Shown: one piece after another, positions 17,949 to 28,568 of the stretch
Layout: each line of letters starts with the position of its first letter
How positions within the stretch are numbered: position 1 is the stretch's first letter
Assembly (NCBI GenBank): GCA_030733815.1
Contig: JAUZQE010000006.1
Location: forward strand, 60,123 to 124,122
Direction: 5' to 3'
DNA: 64,000 nt
Source: Yanghanlia caeni
Lineage (GTDB): Bacteria; Pseudomonadota; Gammaproteobacteria; Burkholderiales; Burkholderiaceae_B
Notes under the pieces: model-generated
The model's input: only the letters and a program-made list of their open reading frames with translations
Database searches by the model: none
What the model was told of the DNA's origin: nothing
Program-made: the position numbers and the translations under genes

Positions 17949-19094
17949 ATGCTAGACCTCGACACCACACCTTCCGTTGCCGCAGACGCGCGACGCCTCG
18001 TCATCAAAGTCGGCTCTTCACTGGTCACCAATGAAGGGCGCGGACTCGACATGGAAGCGGTGACCCAGTGGAGCCGCCAGATTGCCGCCTTGCACGCACA
18101 AGACAAGCAGGTGGTGCTGGTATCCAGCGGAGCCATTGCCGAAGGCATGGCCCGGCTGGGGTGGCCACGCCGGCCCAGCGCCATGCACGAGCTGCAGGCC
18201 GCCGCCGCCGTGGGTCAGATGGGCCTGGTGCAGGCATACGAGGTCGCGTTCGCGCAGCACGGCATCCGTACCGCCCAGATTCTGCTGACGCACGAAGACC
18301 TGGCCGACAGGCGCCGTTACCTGAACGCACGCACCACGCTCTATACCCTGCTGCGTCTGGGCGTGGTGCCCATCGTCAATGAAAACGACACGGTGGTGAC
18401 CGACGAGATCCGCCTGGGCGACAACGACACGCTGGGCGCCCTGGTCACGAACCTGATCGAAGCCGAAACGCTGGTCATCCTGACCGACCAGCGCGGCGTC
18501 TACACCGCAGATCCGCGCAAAGATCCGGAGGCCCAGCTCATACAGGTGGCACAGGCGGGCGACCCCGAACTCGAAAAAATGGCGGGCGGTTCGGGCAGCG
18601 ATATCGGCACGGGCGGAATGCTGACCAAGATTCTTGCCGCGCGCCGCGCCGCCAACAGCGGCGGCCACACCATCATTGCCAGTGGCCGCGAACCCGACGT
18701 GCTGCTGCGACTCGCAAGTGGTGAGCGTATCGGTACCGAACTGCGCGCCCTGCTGCCCATCCGTTCGGCCCGCCAGCGCTGGCTGGCAAATCACCTGCGG
18801 CTGCGCGGGCGCGTCACGCTCGACCAGGGTGCCGTAAAGGCGCTGACGCAGGGTCACAAAAGCCTGCTTGCGGTGGGCGTAACCGCTGTGGAAGGCGAAT
18901 TCGAGCGGGGCGATGTCGTGGCCTGCATCGACGAAGCCGGCCGGGAACTGGCGCGCGGCCTGATCAACTATTCGGCCAGCGACACGCGCCGCATTCTGCG
19001 TCAGCCAAGCTACCGGATTGCCGAAATTCTGGGGCACATGACCGACCCGGAACTGATGCACCGCGACAACATGGTGGTGACATACGCGGGCTGA
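17949..19094 (+). CDS. proB: Glutamate 5-kinase
   Basis: ProB phosphorylates glutamate in the first step of proline synthesis and is normally feedback-inhibited by proline. I place the start at the ATG at 17949 ([30 protein letters not shown]), giving 381 residues; the upstream frame is intergenic. The amino-acid kinase domain shows [40 protein letters not shown] and [14 protein letters not shown]-terminal PUA domain starts around residue 285 ([14 protein letters not shown]). It is the last gene of the rplU-obg-proB series. Confidence 0.96.
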   Translation: MLDLDTTPSVAADARRLVIKVGSSLVTNEGRGLDMEAVTQWSRQIAALHAQDKQVVLVSSGAIAEGMARLGWPRRPSAMHELQAAAAVGQMGLVQAYEVAFAQHGIRTAQILLTHEDLADRRRYLNARTTLYTLLRLGVVPIVNENDTVVTDEIRLGDNDTLGALVTNLIEAETLVILTDQRGVYTADPRKDPEAQLIQVAQAGDPELEKMAGGSGSDIGTGGMLTKILAARRAANSGGHTIIASGREPDVLLRLASGERIGTELRALLPIRSARQRWLANHLRLRGRVTLDQGAVKALTQGHKSLLAVGVTAVEGEFERGDVVACIDEAGRELARGLINYSASDTRRILRQPSYRIAEILGHMTDPELMHRDNMVVTYAG

Positions 19095-19196
19095 CCGCCC
19101 GCGCCGCGAAAGGGCGTTGGGCACCCCGGCGCAGGGTATGCGGGCCGCCAGGCAGGGCATGCAGAAGGCGGCGCCAATCGACGTGCCGCCGTGGCG

Positions 19197-19685
19197 CTAG
19201 AAGCCCGGCGGAATATAGAGGGTTTCCTTCACCTCTTCCATGACGATGCAGCTCTTGGTCTGGGTTACGCCCGGCAGACGCAGCAGCACATCGCCCAACA
19301 GCTTGCGGTACTGCCCGATTTCCTTGATGCGGGCCTTGAGCATGTAGTCGAAGTCGCCCGACACCAGATGGCATTCCTGCACATAGGGAATCTCCAGCAG
19401 TTCCCTGCGAAAGTCTTCGAAGCTGCGGTCCGACTTGTGCGACATAGTGATTTCAACGAACACCAGCAGGCCCGCACCCAGTGCTGCGGGCGAAACCCGT
19501 GCGTAATAACCGGTGATTACGCCCTCGCGTTCCAGACGCCGCACCCGTTCGATGCATGGCGTAACCGTCAGGCCCACCCTGTCGGCCAGTTCGGTCATCG
19601 ACATGCGCCCGTCGCGCTGCAAAAGATCAAGGATATGGCGATCGACCCGATCGAGGGTGAATTCGCCGTCGCGGCCCGTTCTCAT
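19197..19685 (-). CDS. Lrp/AsnC-family transcriptional regulator
   Basis: This 162-residue protein has the Lrp layout. The N-terminal helix-turn-helix is LDRVDRHILDLLQRDGRMSMTELADRVGLTVTPCIERVRRLEREGVITGY. The C-terminal RAM ligand-binding domain contains LVFVEITM, VQECHLVSGDFDYMLKARI and TKSCIVMEEVKET. I place the start at the ATG at 19685; an in-frame start at 19775 would add 30 unlikely residues. It is divergent from dadA with a 180-base gap. Lrp-type proteins commonly control dadA in response to alanine or leucine, so it probably regulates dadA. Confidence 0.93.
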   Translation of the reverse strand: MRTGRDGEFTLDRVDRHILDLLQRDGRMSMTELADRVGLTVTPCIERVRRLEREGVITGYYARVSPAALGAGLLVFVEITMSHKSDRSFEDFRRELLEIPYVQECHLVSGDFDYMLKARIKEIGQYRKLLGDVLLRLPGVTQTKSCIVMEEVKETLYIPPGF

Positions 19686-19825
19686 AAGGTTTCCGTATTC
19701 TGTGCCGCAGCGCCTGCGCGCCATATCGCGGTGCACCGGAAGATTTTCTGAAGGGTGAACACCGCGCGGCCTCAAACAGTAATTTTTGCTGGTTTACCCC
19801 GAAAAACACAAAAAATTCCTGGGGC

Positions 19826-19839
19826 ATCTTACGTAAGAT
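19826..19839. promoter_or_regulatory. 14-bp perfect palindrome upstream of dadA
   Basis: ATCTTACGTAAGAT reads the same on both strands and is centred 33 bases before the dadA ATG, in the lrp-dadA divergent region. It is followed by a GGGAGG ribosome-binding site at 19851-19856. It is a plausible operator for the adjacent Lrp-family protein. Confidence 0.55.
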
Positions 19840-19865
19840 AACAGAAAACCTGGGAGGCAAGACTC

Positions 19866-21161
19866 ATGAAGATCACTGTGCTAGGTGCCGGTGTCGTCGG
19901 CATCACTACCGCCTACTACCTGGCTCGGGCCGGTCATGAAGTCGACGTCTACGACCGCCAGAGCGGCCCGGCGCTGGAAACCAGCTTCGCCAACGCAGGG
20001 CAGATTTCCTTCGGCTATTCGTCGCCGTGGGCCGCGCCCGGCATTCCCATGAAGGCCATCAAGTGGATGTTCGCCGAACATCCTCCGCTTACGATCCGGC
20101 CCGACGGAACACTTACTCAGCTGCGCTGGATGCTGCAGATGTGGCGCAATTGCACGGCAAGCCGCTACGCCGTCAACAAGGAACGCCTGCTGCGCATCTC
20201 GAACTACAGCCGCCAGTGCCTGGAACAGCTGCGCGAGGAAACGGGCATCCAGTATGAAGGCCGTCGCCAGGGTACGGTTCAACTGTTTCGCACTCAACAG
20301 CAGCTCGACGCCGCCGGACGCGACATGCTTGCCCTGGGCGAGGCCGGAATCCGCTATGAGCTGTTGTCGCCGGCCGACCTGGTGAAGGCTGAGCCCGGCC
20401 TGGCCGCCAGCGCGCACAAGTTTGTGGGCGGCCTGCGCACGCCCGACGACGAAACCGGCGATTGCCACCTGTTCAGCACGCGGCTGGCCGAAATCGCCCG
20501 CAACATGGGCGTACGCTTTCACTACGACACACCGCTGGACGCCCTCGAGACCCAAGGCGGCACGGTTACGGCCGTGCGCTCCGGAAACCGCCGCCTGGAA
20601 GCCGATGCCTACGTACTGGCGCTGGGTTCGTGGTCGAGCCGTTTCCTGAAAGGGCTGCTGCGCATACCGGTTTACCCCCTCAAAGGCTATTCGATTACCG
20701 CCGCCATCGCCGACGCCACCCGAGCGCCCTCTTCGACCCTGCTCGACGAAACCTACAAGGTGGCTGTCACGCGTTTCGAAGACCGCATCCGCGTCGGCGG
20801 CATGGCCGAGGTCGTGGGTTACGACACCCGGCTTGACCCACGCCGCCAGGCCACGCTGGAAATGGTGGTCGATGACCTGTTCCCAGGTGCACGCAAACCC
20901 GGCGACGTGGCATTCTGGACAGGCCTGCGCCCCAAGACCCCCGACAGCACGCCCATAATTGGCGCCACGCCCATTGGCAAGCTGTACCTGAACACCGGCC
21001 ACGGCACACTGGGCTGGACCATGTCTTGCGGCAGCGGCCGCCTGCTGGCCGATATTATTTCAGGCCGCGCCACCGAAATCCGCAGCAATGACCTTTCGGT
21101 GCACCGTTACTATGGTTCAGCGGCGGCCGACACCGTAGCCGGTGCCACGGCCACGGCCTGA
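19866..21161 (+). CDS. dadA: D-amino acid dehydrogenase, small (FAD) subunit
   Basis: DadA is a membrane-associated FAD enzyme that oxidises D-alanine and other D-amino acids to keto acids, passing electrons to the respiratory chain. The 431 residues start [31 protein letters not shown], the FAD Rossmann loop and acidic end. [20 protein letters not shown] is characteristic of Dad[10 protein letters not shown] and the C-terminal [24 protein letters not shown] belong to the FAD domain. No racemase (dadX) follows. The 3' end overlaps the convergent winged-helix gene by 52 bases. Confidence 0.95.
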   Translation: MKITVLGAGVVGITTAYYLARAGHEVDVYDRQSGPALETSFANAGQISFGYSSPWAAPGIPMKAIKWMFAEHPPLTIRPDGTLTQLRWMLQMWRNCTASRYAVNKERLLRISNYSRQCLEQLREETGIQYEGRRQGTVQLFRTQQQLDAAGRDMLALGEAGIRYELLSPADLVKAEPGLAASAHKFVGGLRTPDDETGDCHLFSTRLAEIARNMGVRFHYDTPLDALETQGGTVTAVRSGNRRLEADAYVLALGSWSSRFLKGLLRIPVYPLKGYSITAAIADATRAPSSTLLDETYKVAVTRFEDRIRVGGMAEVVGYDTRLDPRRQATLEMVVDDLFPGARKPGDVAFWTGLRPKTPDSTPIIGATPIGKLYLNTGHGTLGWTMSCGSGRLLADIISGRATEIRSNDLSVHRYYGSAAADTVAGATATA

Positions 21162-21931
21162 GACCCGAAACTGACGCACAGGGCATAGCCCTGGCCGCGC
21201 ACCGATTGAACCGGCGGTTCGCAGCCGGCTGCCACGAATTTGCGACGCAGCCGGCTCATGAGCACACTGAGACGACGCGCAGCCCTGGCGGGCGACCCTG
21301 CCGCTGCCGAAGGGCGGTCGGCCGCCACTGCGGCCATGAGCGCCGCATGCGCCAGCCGCTGACCCGGCGCCGCCAGCAAGGCCAGCACAAGTGAACGTTC
21401 AATATTCGTGAGCGTGACGCGTGCGCCACCTGGCGCCTGCACCACCCAACCCTGGCTGGCCAGTTGCCAGCATGATTCGTTGCCGGGCGATACCGCAGCA
21501 CGTTGCCCGTTCTGCGCGTTTGGCACTTCGGGCGCCACGCCAGAGGTGTCGCCCCCGCCCGTGAGCCCAGACAGAATCTGCGCAACCTGCGCAGGCGGCG
21601 CGGTGGGCGGCCAGCACACCCCTATGCCAACCTGCAACACCCGCTGCAACCCCGCGCCAGTTAGCGGCGCGACCAGCGCCGCGAGCACCACGCCGGTGCC
21701 AAGATTGGCCACCCGCGTTGCAGCACGTACCACGAATTCGGTACGGCCGGCCAACAGCGCAATATGCCGTTGATGGCGGGCGGCAGCCGCGATGAGGGCG
21801 CGTTCGAATTCAGCGGAATCGCGGTACACCCGCACGACGCAGCCGTGCGAAAGCAGAGCGAGCACGATCGCACGGGGCGCCTGAAAAGCAGGGGCTTCGA
21901 GCACCAGAACGAGGCGGGGTAACACTTTCAT
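21110..21931 (-). CDS. Winged-helix (OmpR/PhoB-type) regulator with a degenerate receiver-like N-terminus
   Basis: The C-terminal third of this 273-residue protein is an OmpR/PhoB-type winged helix. It contains [29 protein letters not shown], then [22 protein letters not shown] as recognition helix, and the wing [12 protein letters not shown]. The N-terminal ~110 residues have a receiver-like alternation ([10 protein letters not shown]...[17 protein letters not shown]...[15 protein letters not shown]) but lack the acidic pocket and phospho-acceptor Asp. Control is therefore probably not by a kinase. It is convergent with dadA (52-base overlap) and divergent from an XRE-type regulator. Function unknown. 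Confidence 0.75.
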   Translation of the reverse strand: MKVLPRLVLVLEAPAFQAPRAIVLALLSHGCVVRVYRDSAEFERALIAAAARHQRHIALLAGRTEFVVRAATRVANLGTGVVLAALVAPLTGAGLQRVLQVGIGVCWPPTAPPAQVAQILSGLTGGGDTSGVAPEVPNAQNGQRAAVSPGNESCWQLASQGWVVQAPGGARVTLTNIERSLVLALLAAPGQRLAHAALMAAVAADRPSAAAGSPARAARRLSVLMSRLRRKFVAAGCEPPVQSVRGQGYALCVSFGSQAVAVAPATVSAAAEP

Positions 21932-21972
21932 ACGGGTAGAGGGTCGTATGCGGATTAATGTACCCGATATTG

Positions 21973-22036
21973 ATCACAAATGTGATTGTGAATATCACCA
22001 ACGTGTTTGCATTTCACCGTTCAATCACGTTTGTGA
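21973..22036. promoter_or_regulatory. Cluster of TCAC/GTGA inverted repeats between two divergent regulators
   Basis: Three dyads lie in a row: ATCACAAATGTGAT (21973-21986), GTGAATATCAC (21988-21998) and TCACGTTTGTGA (22025-22036). The last overlaps the GTG chosen as start of the XRE gene. The stretch is AT-rich against a GC-rich background. This looks like a phage-repressor-style autoregulatory operator array for the XRE protein, possibly also covering the divergent winged-helix gene. Confidence 0.5.
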
Positions 22037-22428
22037 ACACGCTAGGAAGTCGCCTCCGCTACGCCCGTACGCTGCGCGGCCTGACGCAGGCCCAGCTGGC
22101 ACGCGCCTGCGGACTTTCGCAGGGCGCCATCGGCAACTACGAATCCGACCGCCGACGCAACGCCAAAGACGTGTTTCGCATCGCGGAAGTGCTGAAAGTC
22201 AGCGCGGCATGGCTCGCAATGGGCACCGAACCTATGGAAATGTCGGCTGCACACACTTTGGCTGAACACACACCCCTTGCAGCCGGCATGACTGCCTGGC
22301 CGTTTCCCGACGTCGAGCCCGACCGTATCTGGGCGCTGCCCGCAAAACAGCGCATGACGCTGAACAATATTCTGGCCACCGCCCTGGCCGGCCTGGAAGA
22401 AGACGGCGCCGGCCCTTCCCCCACCTGA
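22033..22428 (+). CDS. XRE/Cro-type helix-turn-helix regulator
   Basis: This small protein has an XRE/Cro helix-turn-helix near its start: LGSRLRYARTLRGLTQAQLARACGLSQGAIGNYESDRR, followed by AKDVFRIAEVLKVSAAWLAMGTEPM. The C-terminal ~60 residues (PLAAGMTAWPFPDVEPDRIWALPAKQRMTLNNILATAL) lack peptidase or other known domains. The GTG at 22033 gives 131 residues and leaves the operator-like repeats upstream. The in-frame ATG at 21958 would add 25 hydrophobic residues encoded by those repeats. Neither has a strong ribosome-binding site, so the start is uncertain. No phage genes are nearby. Confidence 0.8.
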   Translation: MNTLGSRLRYARTLRGLTQAQLARACGLSQGAIGNYESDRRRNAKDVFRIAEVLKVSAAWLAMGTEPMEMSAAHTLAEHTPLAAGMTAWPFPDVEPDRIWALPAKQRMTLNNILATALAGLEEDGAGPSPT

Positions 22429-22452
22429 GCGCGACGCGGCTATACTGAGCCT

Positions 22453-24536
<2,084 letters not shown>

Positions 24537-24582
24537 CAATGCTCTGAGCAATCTGCCAACGCGCGTGCATCAATCAGAGCAT

Positions 24583-24624
24583 CTCAAAAATAACGCCCGG
24601 CCCCACACGATGTGGGGTCGGGCG
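24583..24624 (-). terminator. Intrinsic terminator of the OmpA-like lipoprotein gene
   Basis: CGCCCGGCCCCACA (24594-24607) pairs with TGTGGGGTCGGGCG (24611-24624), one mismatch. Read on the minus strand the stem is followed by TTATTTTTGAG, a good U-tract, 30 bases past the lipoprotein stop. On the plus strand it could also stop thiC read-through. Confidence 0.8.
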
Positions 24625-24653
24625 GGCTCGTTGGTACGCCGCGGCTGCAGGGT

Positions 24654-25316
24654 TCACTGCTGCACGGCGTACAGATACAGCTCGACGCGCCGGTTCATGG
24701 CACGGCCCTCCGGCGTGGCATTGTCGGCTACGGGGTTGTTCGGGCCACGACCTTCCGACATGAGGCGGTCGTAAGCCACGCCACGACTGGCAATATATTG
24801 CGTGACCGCGTTGGCGCGGTTCACCGAAAGCGTCTGGTTCAGCTGCATGGGGCCGGTGCTGTCGGTGTGGCCGATGGCCTTCGCACGCAGCTCGGGGCGC
24901 TGCACCAGCGCACGCGCCACGCTGTCGAGTACCGGCAGCAGCTCGGGCTTGAGATCGTATTTGCCGGTATCGAACGACACGTGGCTGGGAATATTGACCC
25001 GCAGTGTGCCGTCGGGCATTTCGGTGACGTCGACGCCCAGACTGGTGGCACCGGACTGCTCGACGTCGTTCTTCACGCCCGACCAGTTGTAGCCCACGAT
25101 GCCGCCGGCGACCGCGCCGATACCGGCACCAATGGCCGCAGCCCTGCTGCTGTCGCCGATGAGCGCGCCAAGGCCGGCACCCAATGCGGCGCCGGCACCC
25201 GCGCCGACCGCGGTGCGCCCGCCCTGACTCATATCCCCCGTGCCGGCGCAGCCCACGGCGAGACTCAATGCACCAACGCAGCTCAACAGCTTTGCCGTTC
25301 GCGTCATGTTCTTCAT
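24654..25316 (-). CDS. OmpA-family outer-membrane lipoprotein with glycine zipper
   Basis: This 220-residue lipoprotein starts at the ATG at 25316 (MKNMTRTAKLLSCVGALSLAVGCAG). The lipobox LAVGC places the lipidated Cys near residue 23. A glycine-zipper segment follows (GAGAGAALGAGLGALIG; AAIGAGIGAVAGGIVGY). From about residue 100 there is an OmpA-like peptidoglycan-binding domain (SFDTGKYDLKPELLPVLDSVARAL; IGHTDSTGPMQLNQTLSVNRANAV; GRAMNRRVEL), with the Asp and Arg that contact diaminopimelate. It resembles YiaD-type proteins and probably tethers outer membrane to murein. A terminator follows. Confidence 0.92.
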   Translation of the reverse strand: MKNMTRTAKLLSCVGALSLAVGCAGTGDMSQGGRTAVGAGAGAALGAGLGALIGDSSRAAAIGAGIGAVAGGIVGYNWSGVKNDVEQSGATSLGVDVTEMPDGTLRVNIPSHVSFDTGKYDLKPELLPVLDSVARALVQRPELRAKAIGHTDSTGPMQLNQTLSVNRANAVTQYIASRGVAYDRLMSEGRGPNNPVADNATPEGRAMNRRVELYLYAVQQ

Positions 25317-25421
25317 GATTATTCTCCTGTCAGTCAGCAGACGCTTTTCTGCCACCGAACATGCTAGCAGAGCCGGCAATGGCCATTGTTACATTTCGTG
25401 TAACCGGTATCCGTATCAGTA

Positions 25422-26162
25422 TCAGTGAAGGATCTGCTGCAGGAAGAGCTGGGTGCGCTCGTGCTGCGGGTTGTCGAAGAAGACGTCAGGCGTGTTTTCT
25501 TCGATGATTTCGCCCTGGTCCATGAAGATGACGCGGTCGGCCACCTTGCGGGCAAAGCCCATTTCGTGGGTGACGCACAGCATGGTCATGCCGCTTTCCT
25601 CGGCCAGGCTCACCATGACATCGAGCACCTCTTTCACCATTTCCGGGTCGAGCGCCGAAGTGGGCTCGTTGAAAAGCATGATCTTGGGGCTCATGCACAA
25701 CGAACGGGCAATGGCCACGCGCTGCTGCTGCCCGCCGGAAAGCTGCCCGGGATACTTGCGCGCCTGATCGGGAATGCGCACCCGTTCAAGATACTTCATG
25801 GCCGTGGCTTCGGCCTCGGCGCGGCTCTTCTTGAGAACCCACACGGGGCCCAGCGTAAGGTTTTCCAGCACGGTAAGGTGCGGAAACAAATTGAAGTGCT
25901 GAAACACCATGCCGACGTCACGCCGGATGATCTCGATGTGCTTGAGGTCGTTGGTGAGCTCGGTGCCATCGACGATGATGCGGCCTTGCTGATGCTCCTC
26001 CAGGCGGTTGATGCAGCGGATCATGGTGGATTTACCCGACCCGGACGGGCCGCAAATGACGATGCGTTCGCCCCTTGCCACGTTCAGGTTCAGGTTGCGC
26101 AGCACATGGAACTGCCCGTACCACTTGTTGACGTTTTCAAGGCGGATGATGGCCTCGGACAT
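25422..26162 (-). CDS. aapP: Polar amino-acid ABC transporter ATP-binding protein (AapP type)
   Basis: This 246-residue ATPase would power import of glutamate, glutamine and related L-amino acids through AapQ and AapM. Walker A is [10 protein letters not shown] at about residues 37-46, with the signature LSGGQQQR and the His switch VTHEMGFAR present. Walker B reads [12 protein letters not shown], with Asn165 where the family has the Mg-coordinating Asp, followed by the catalytic Glu166. The Asn is encoded by AAC at 25668-25670. This should weaken ATP hydrolysis unless it is a sequencing error. It is last in the aapJQMP operon. A GTATCC/GTATCA triplicate at the 3' end overlaps the stop. Confidence 0.93.
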   Translation of the reverse strand: MSEAIIRLENVNKWYGQFHVLRNLNLNVARGERIVICGPSGSGKSTMIRCINRLEEHQQGRIIVDGTELTNDLKHIEIIRRDVGMVFQHFNLFPHLTVLENLTLGPVWVLKKSRAEAEATAMKYLERVRIPDQARKYPGQLSGGQQQRVAIARSLCMSPKIMLFNEPTSALDPEMVKEVLDVMVSLAEESGMTMLCVTHEMGFARKVADRVIFMDQGEIIEENTPDVFFDNPQHERTQLFLQQILH

Positions 26163-26185
26163 GCTCGACTCCTCGTTCCGCTGAA

Positions 26186-27277
26186 TCAGCGCCGATAGCC
26201 CGTGTCGAGGCGGCGTTCAAGCCCCTGACTGTAGCGGGATATCGCGAAACAGAAAATGAAATAGATGACGGCGATGAACACGTAGGCTTCGACACTGAAT
26301 CCGCGCCATGCGGCGTCGGCAATGGCGGCCTTGGCAGCCTGGGTGAGGTCGAAGATGCCGATGATCACCACCAGCGACGTATCTTTGAACAAAGAGATGA
26401 AAATGCCGACCAGCGGTGGAATGACGACCTTGAGCGCCTGCGGCAGAATGATGAGCCGCATCTGCTGCCAGTAGCTCAGCCCCAGCGAGTCGGCACCTTC
26501 GTATTGCCCTTTGGGAATGGCCTGCAGACCGCCGCGCACGGTTTCGGCAATGTAGGCGGCCGCGAACATGATGATGGCGATCTGCGCGCGCAGCAGCTTG
26601 TCGATGGTGAAGCCTTCCGGCAGGAACAGGGGCAGCATTACCGACGACATGAACAGCAGGCTGATGAGCGGCACGCCACGGATCAGCTCGATATAGATGA
26701 TGCACAGCGACTTGACGGCGGGCATGTGGGAACGCCTGCCCAGTGCCAGCAGCACCCCGAGCGGAAACGCAAAGGCGATGCCGAACGTGGAAAGAATGAG
26801 CGTGAGCGGCAGGCCGCCCCAGCGGTCGTTCTCGACGTGCGAGAGCCCGAACACGCCGCCCCACATCAGCACGGCCACGGCAGCCAGGGCGACCGCCCAG
26901 AACAGGCCGAGCCACGGCTTCCAGAACCAGCGGATGGCGCTGCACACCATGGCACCCACCAGAATGATGGTGGCCAGCAGCGGTCGCCACTGTTCATCGT
27001 AGGGGTAGACGCCAAAGAGGATCAGGCGGTGCTTTTCGGCGATGAACGCCCAGCAGGCCCCCTGTGCCTTGCGGCATTCCTGCGCCGTATCGGACGTGAA
27101 GTCCGCGTCGAAAAACAGCCAGTCGAGCATGGCGGGCACCGCCATGACCAGCAGCCACGCCACGAGCACGGTAAGCAGCGTGTTCAGCGGCGAAGAAAAC
27201 AGGTTTTCCTTGAGCCAGGCAACAGGCTTGGCGGGCGCGTGCGGCGCCGGGGATGCGTTGGCGGGTGTCGCACTCAT
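26186..27277 (-). CDS. aapM: Polar amino-acid ABC transporter permease (AapM type)
   Basis: This 363-residue inner-membrane permease is of the His/Glu/Gln type. I start at the ATG at 27277 ([36 protein letters not shown]); the frame opens 7 codons earlier. A long N-terminal region with two membrane segments and a periplasmic loop ([31 protein letters not shown]) precedes the core. That Cys-containing loop is typical of AapM. The ATPase-contact EAA loop is [22 protein letters not shown] followed by [14 protein letters not shown]. It begins one base after aapQ ends and stops 23 bases before aapP. Confidence 0.94.
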   Translation of the reverse strand: MSATPANASPAPHAPAKPVAWLKENLFSSPLNTLLTVLVAWLLVMAVPAMLDWLFFDADFTSDTAQECRKAQGACWAFIAEKHRLILFGVYPYDEQWRPLLATIILVGAMVCSAIRWFWKPWLGLFWAVALAAVAVLMWGGVFGLSHVENDRWGGLPLTLILSTFGIAFAFPLGVLLALGRRSHMPAVKSLCIIYIELIRGVPLISLLFMSSVMLPLFLPEGFTIDKLLRAQIAIIMFAAAYIAETVRGGLQAIPKGQYEGADSLGLSYWQQMRLIILPQALKVVIPPLVGIFISLFKDTSLVVIIGIFDLTQAAKAAIADAAWRGFSVEAYVFIAVIYFIFCFAISRYSQGLERRLDTGYRR

Positions 27278-27278
27278 G

Positions 27279-28466
27279 TCATCGCTCCACCAGCGCAATG
27301 CGCTTGTTGTACCAGTTCATGAAAATCGAGATCGACAGGCTGACCGTGAGGTAGGCCGCCATGATGATGAGAATGCCCTCGATTGCCTGGCCCGTCTGAT
27401 TCAGTGTGGTGTTCACCACCGACACGATATCGGGGTAGCCGATTGCAACCGCCAGCGAGCTGTTCTTGGTGAGGTTCAGATACTGGCTGGTCATGGGCGG
27501 AATGATGACCCGCAGGGCCTGCGGCAGAATGACGAGCCGCAACACGCGCGAACGCGGCAGCCCCAGCGCGTTGGCGGCTTCCCACTGCCCCTGCCCCACG
27601 GCCTGAATGCCTGAACGCACGACTTCGGCCACGAACGCCGAGGTGTAGATGACCAGCCCCAGCAACAGCGCCGTGAATTCGGGCGACAGCGCGATGCCAC
27701 CGGTGAAATTGAACCCCTTGAGCACGGGCACGTTGAGCGCCAGTTCGGCGCCGCTTACCGCCCAGCCGGCCAGCGGCAGCGCCACCAGCACGGCGATTGC
27801 CACGCGCCCGAGCGGGAAGATCTGACCTGTGGCGGCCTGACGCCTGCGTGCCCAGTGCCCGAGAAGCACGATGAGCACGATGGCCAGCCCCAGCGCGCCC
27901 AGAATCCAGTCGAGAGCGTCGCCCTGCAGTGAAGGCAGCAACAGGCCACGATTGGAAATGAACACGCCCGGCACCGGCTCGAGCGCCTGACGCGGCCCCG
28001 GCATGTTCTCGGTAATGATGGCATACCAGAAGAACAGCTGCAGCAGCAACGGAATGTTGCGCATGACCTCGACGTAGACGCTTGCTACGCCCGACACCAG
28101 CCAGTTCTTGGAAAGCCGGGCAATGCCGATGAGGGTGCCCAGCAACGTGGCCAGCACGATGCCGACGATGGATACGCGCAGGGTGTTGAGCAGCCCGACC
28201 CACACGGCACGGCCATAGGTGTCGGCCGGTGTATAGGCAATGGGCGACTCACCGATGGCAAAGCCTGCCTCGCGCTGCAGAAAGCCGAAGCCGGTGGAAA
28301 TATTGCGCACCGACAGGTTATGCAGTGTGTTCGAAACGAGGTACCACACCACGAAACCGACGATTCCGACCACGACGACCTGATAAAAGAGCGCGCGGGT
28401 GGCGGGATCGTTCCAGGAAAGGCGCCGACGTGCGGGAGCCGGTACGGAAGCGGTTTGTTTGGCCAT
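27279..28466 (-). CDS. aapQ: Polar amino-acid ABC transporter permease (AapQ type)
   Basis: This 395-residue permease pairs with AapM. The N-terminus MAKQTASVPAPARRRLSWNDPATRALFYQ precedes the first helix, followed by the long periplasmic insertion typical of AapQ (NISTGFGFLQREAGFAIGESPIAY). The conserved VYVEVMRNIPLLLQLFFWYAI is present. The EAA loop is EVVRSGIQAVGQGQWEAANALG, followed by LPQALRVIIPPMTSQYLNLTKNSSLAVAIGYPD. The 5' side has two hairpins and no clear ribosome-binding site, which suggests lower expression than aapJ. Confidence 0.94.
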   Translation of the reverse strand: MAKQTASVPAPARRRLSWNDPATRALFYQVVVVGIVGFVVWYLVSNTLHNLSVRNISTGFGFLQREAGFAIGESPIAYTPADTYGRAVWVGLLNTLRVSIVGIVLATLLGTLIGIARLSKNWLVSGVASVYVEVMRNIPLLLQLFFWYAIITENMPGPRQALEPVPGVFISNRGLLLPSLQGDALDWILGALGLAIVLIVLLGHWARRRQAATGQIFPLGRVAIAVLVALPLAGWAVSGAELALNVPVLKGFNFTGGIALSPEFTALLLGLVIYTSAFVAEVVRSGIQAVGQGQWEAANALGLPRSRVLRLVILPQALRVIIPPMTSQYLNLTKNSSLAVAIGYPDIVSVVNTTLNQTGQAIEGILIIMAAYLTVSLSISIFMNWYNKRIALVER

Positions 28467-28480
28467 GGAATGATGTGCTG

Positions 28481-28540
28481 GGGAAGCGCACTGGCGCTTC
28501 CCAGGGTTGACAGGGTGCCCGCCACAGGCGGGCGTACCCT
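28481..28540 (-). promoter_or_regulatory. Tandem hairpins between aapJ and aapQ
   Basis: Between the aapJ stop and aapQ start are two hairpins. One is at 28512-28540: AGGGT plus GCCCGCC, ACA loop, GGCGGGC plus ACCCT with a 2-nt bulge. The other is GGGAAGCGC, ACTG, GCGCTTCCC at 28481-28502, a perfect 9-bp stem. Neither has a U-tract. Such structures commonly stabilise the binding-protein part of an ABC operon mRNA and dampen permease expression. Confidence 0.65.
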
Positions 28541-28568
28541 TATGCCTTTACTACTGTAATACCAAAGA

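Noticed and set aside
21958..22428. Prophage repressor region
   Set aside because: The XRE protein and operator-like dyads look phage-like, but there are no cro, integrase or structural genes on either side.
25406..25424. GTATCC/GTATCA triplet at the end of aapP as a functional microsatellite
   Set aside because: Only three imperfect units, placed at the stop codon; too short for a phase-variation claim.
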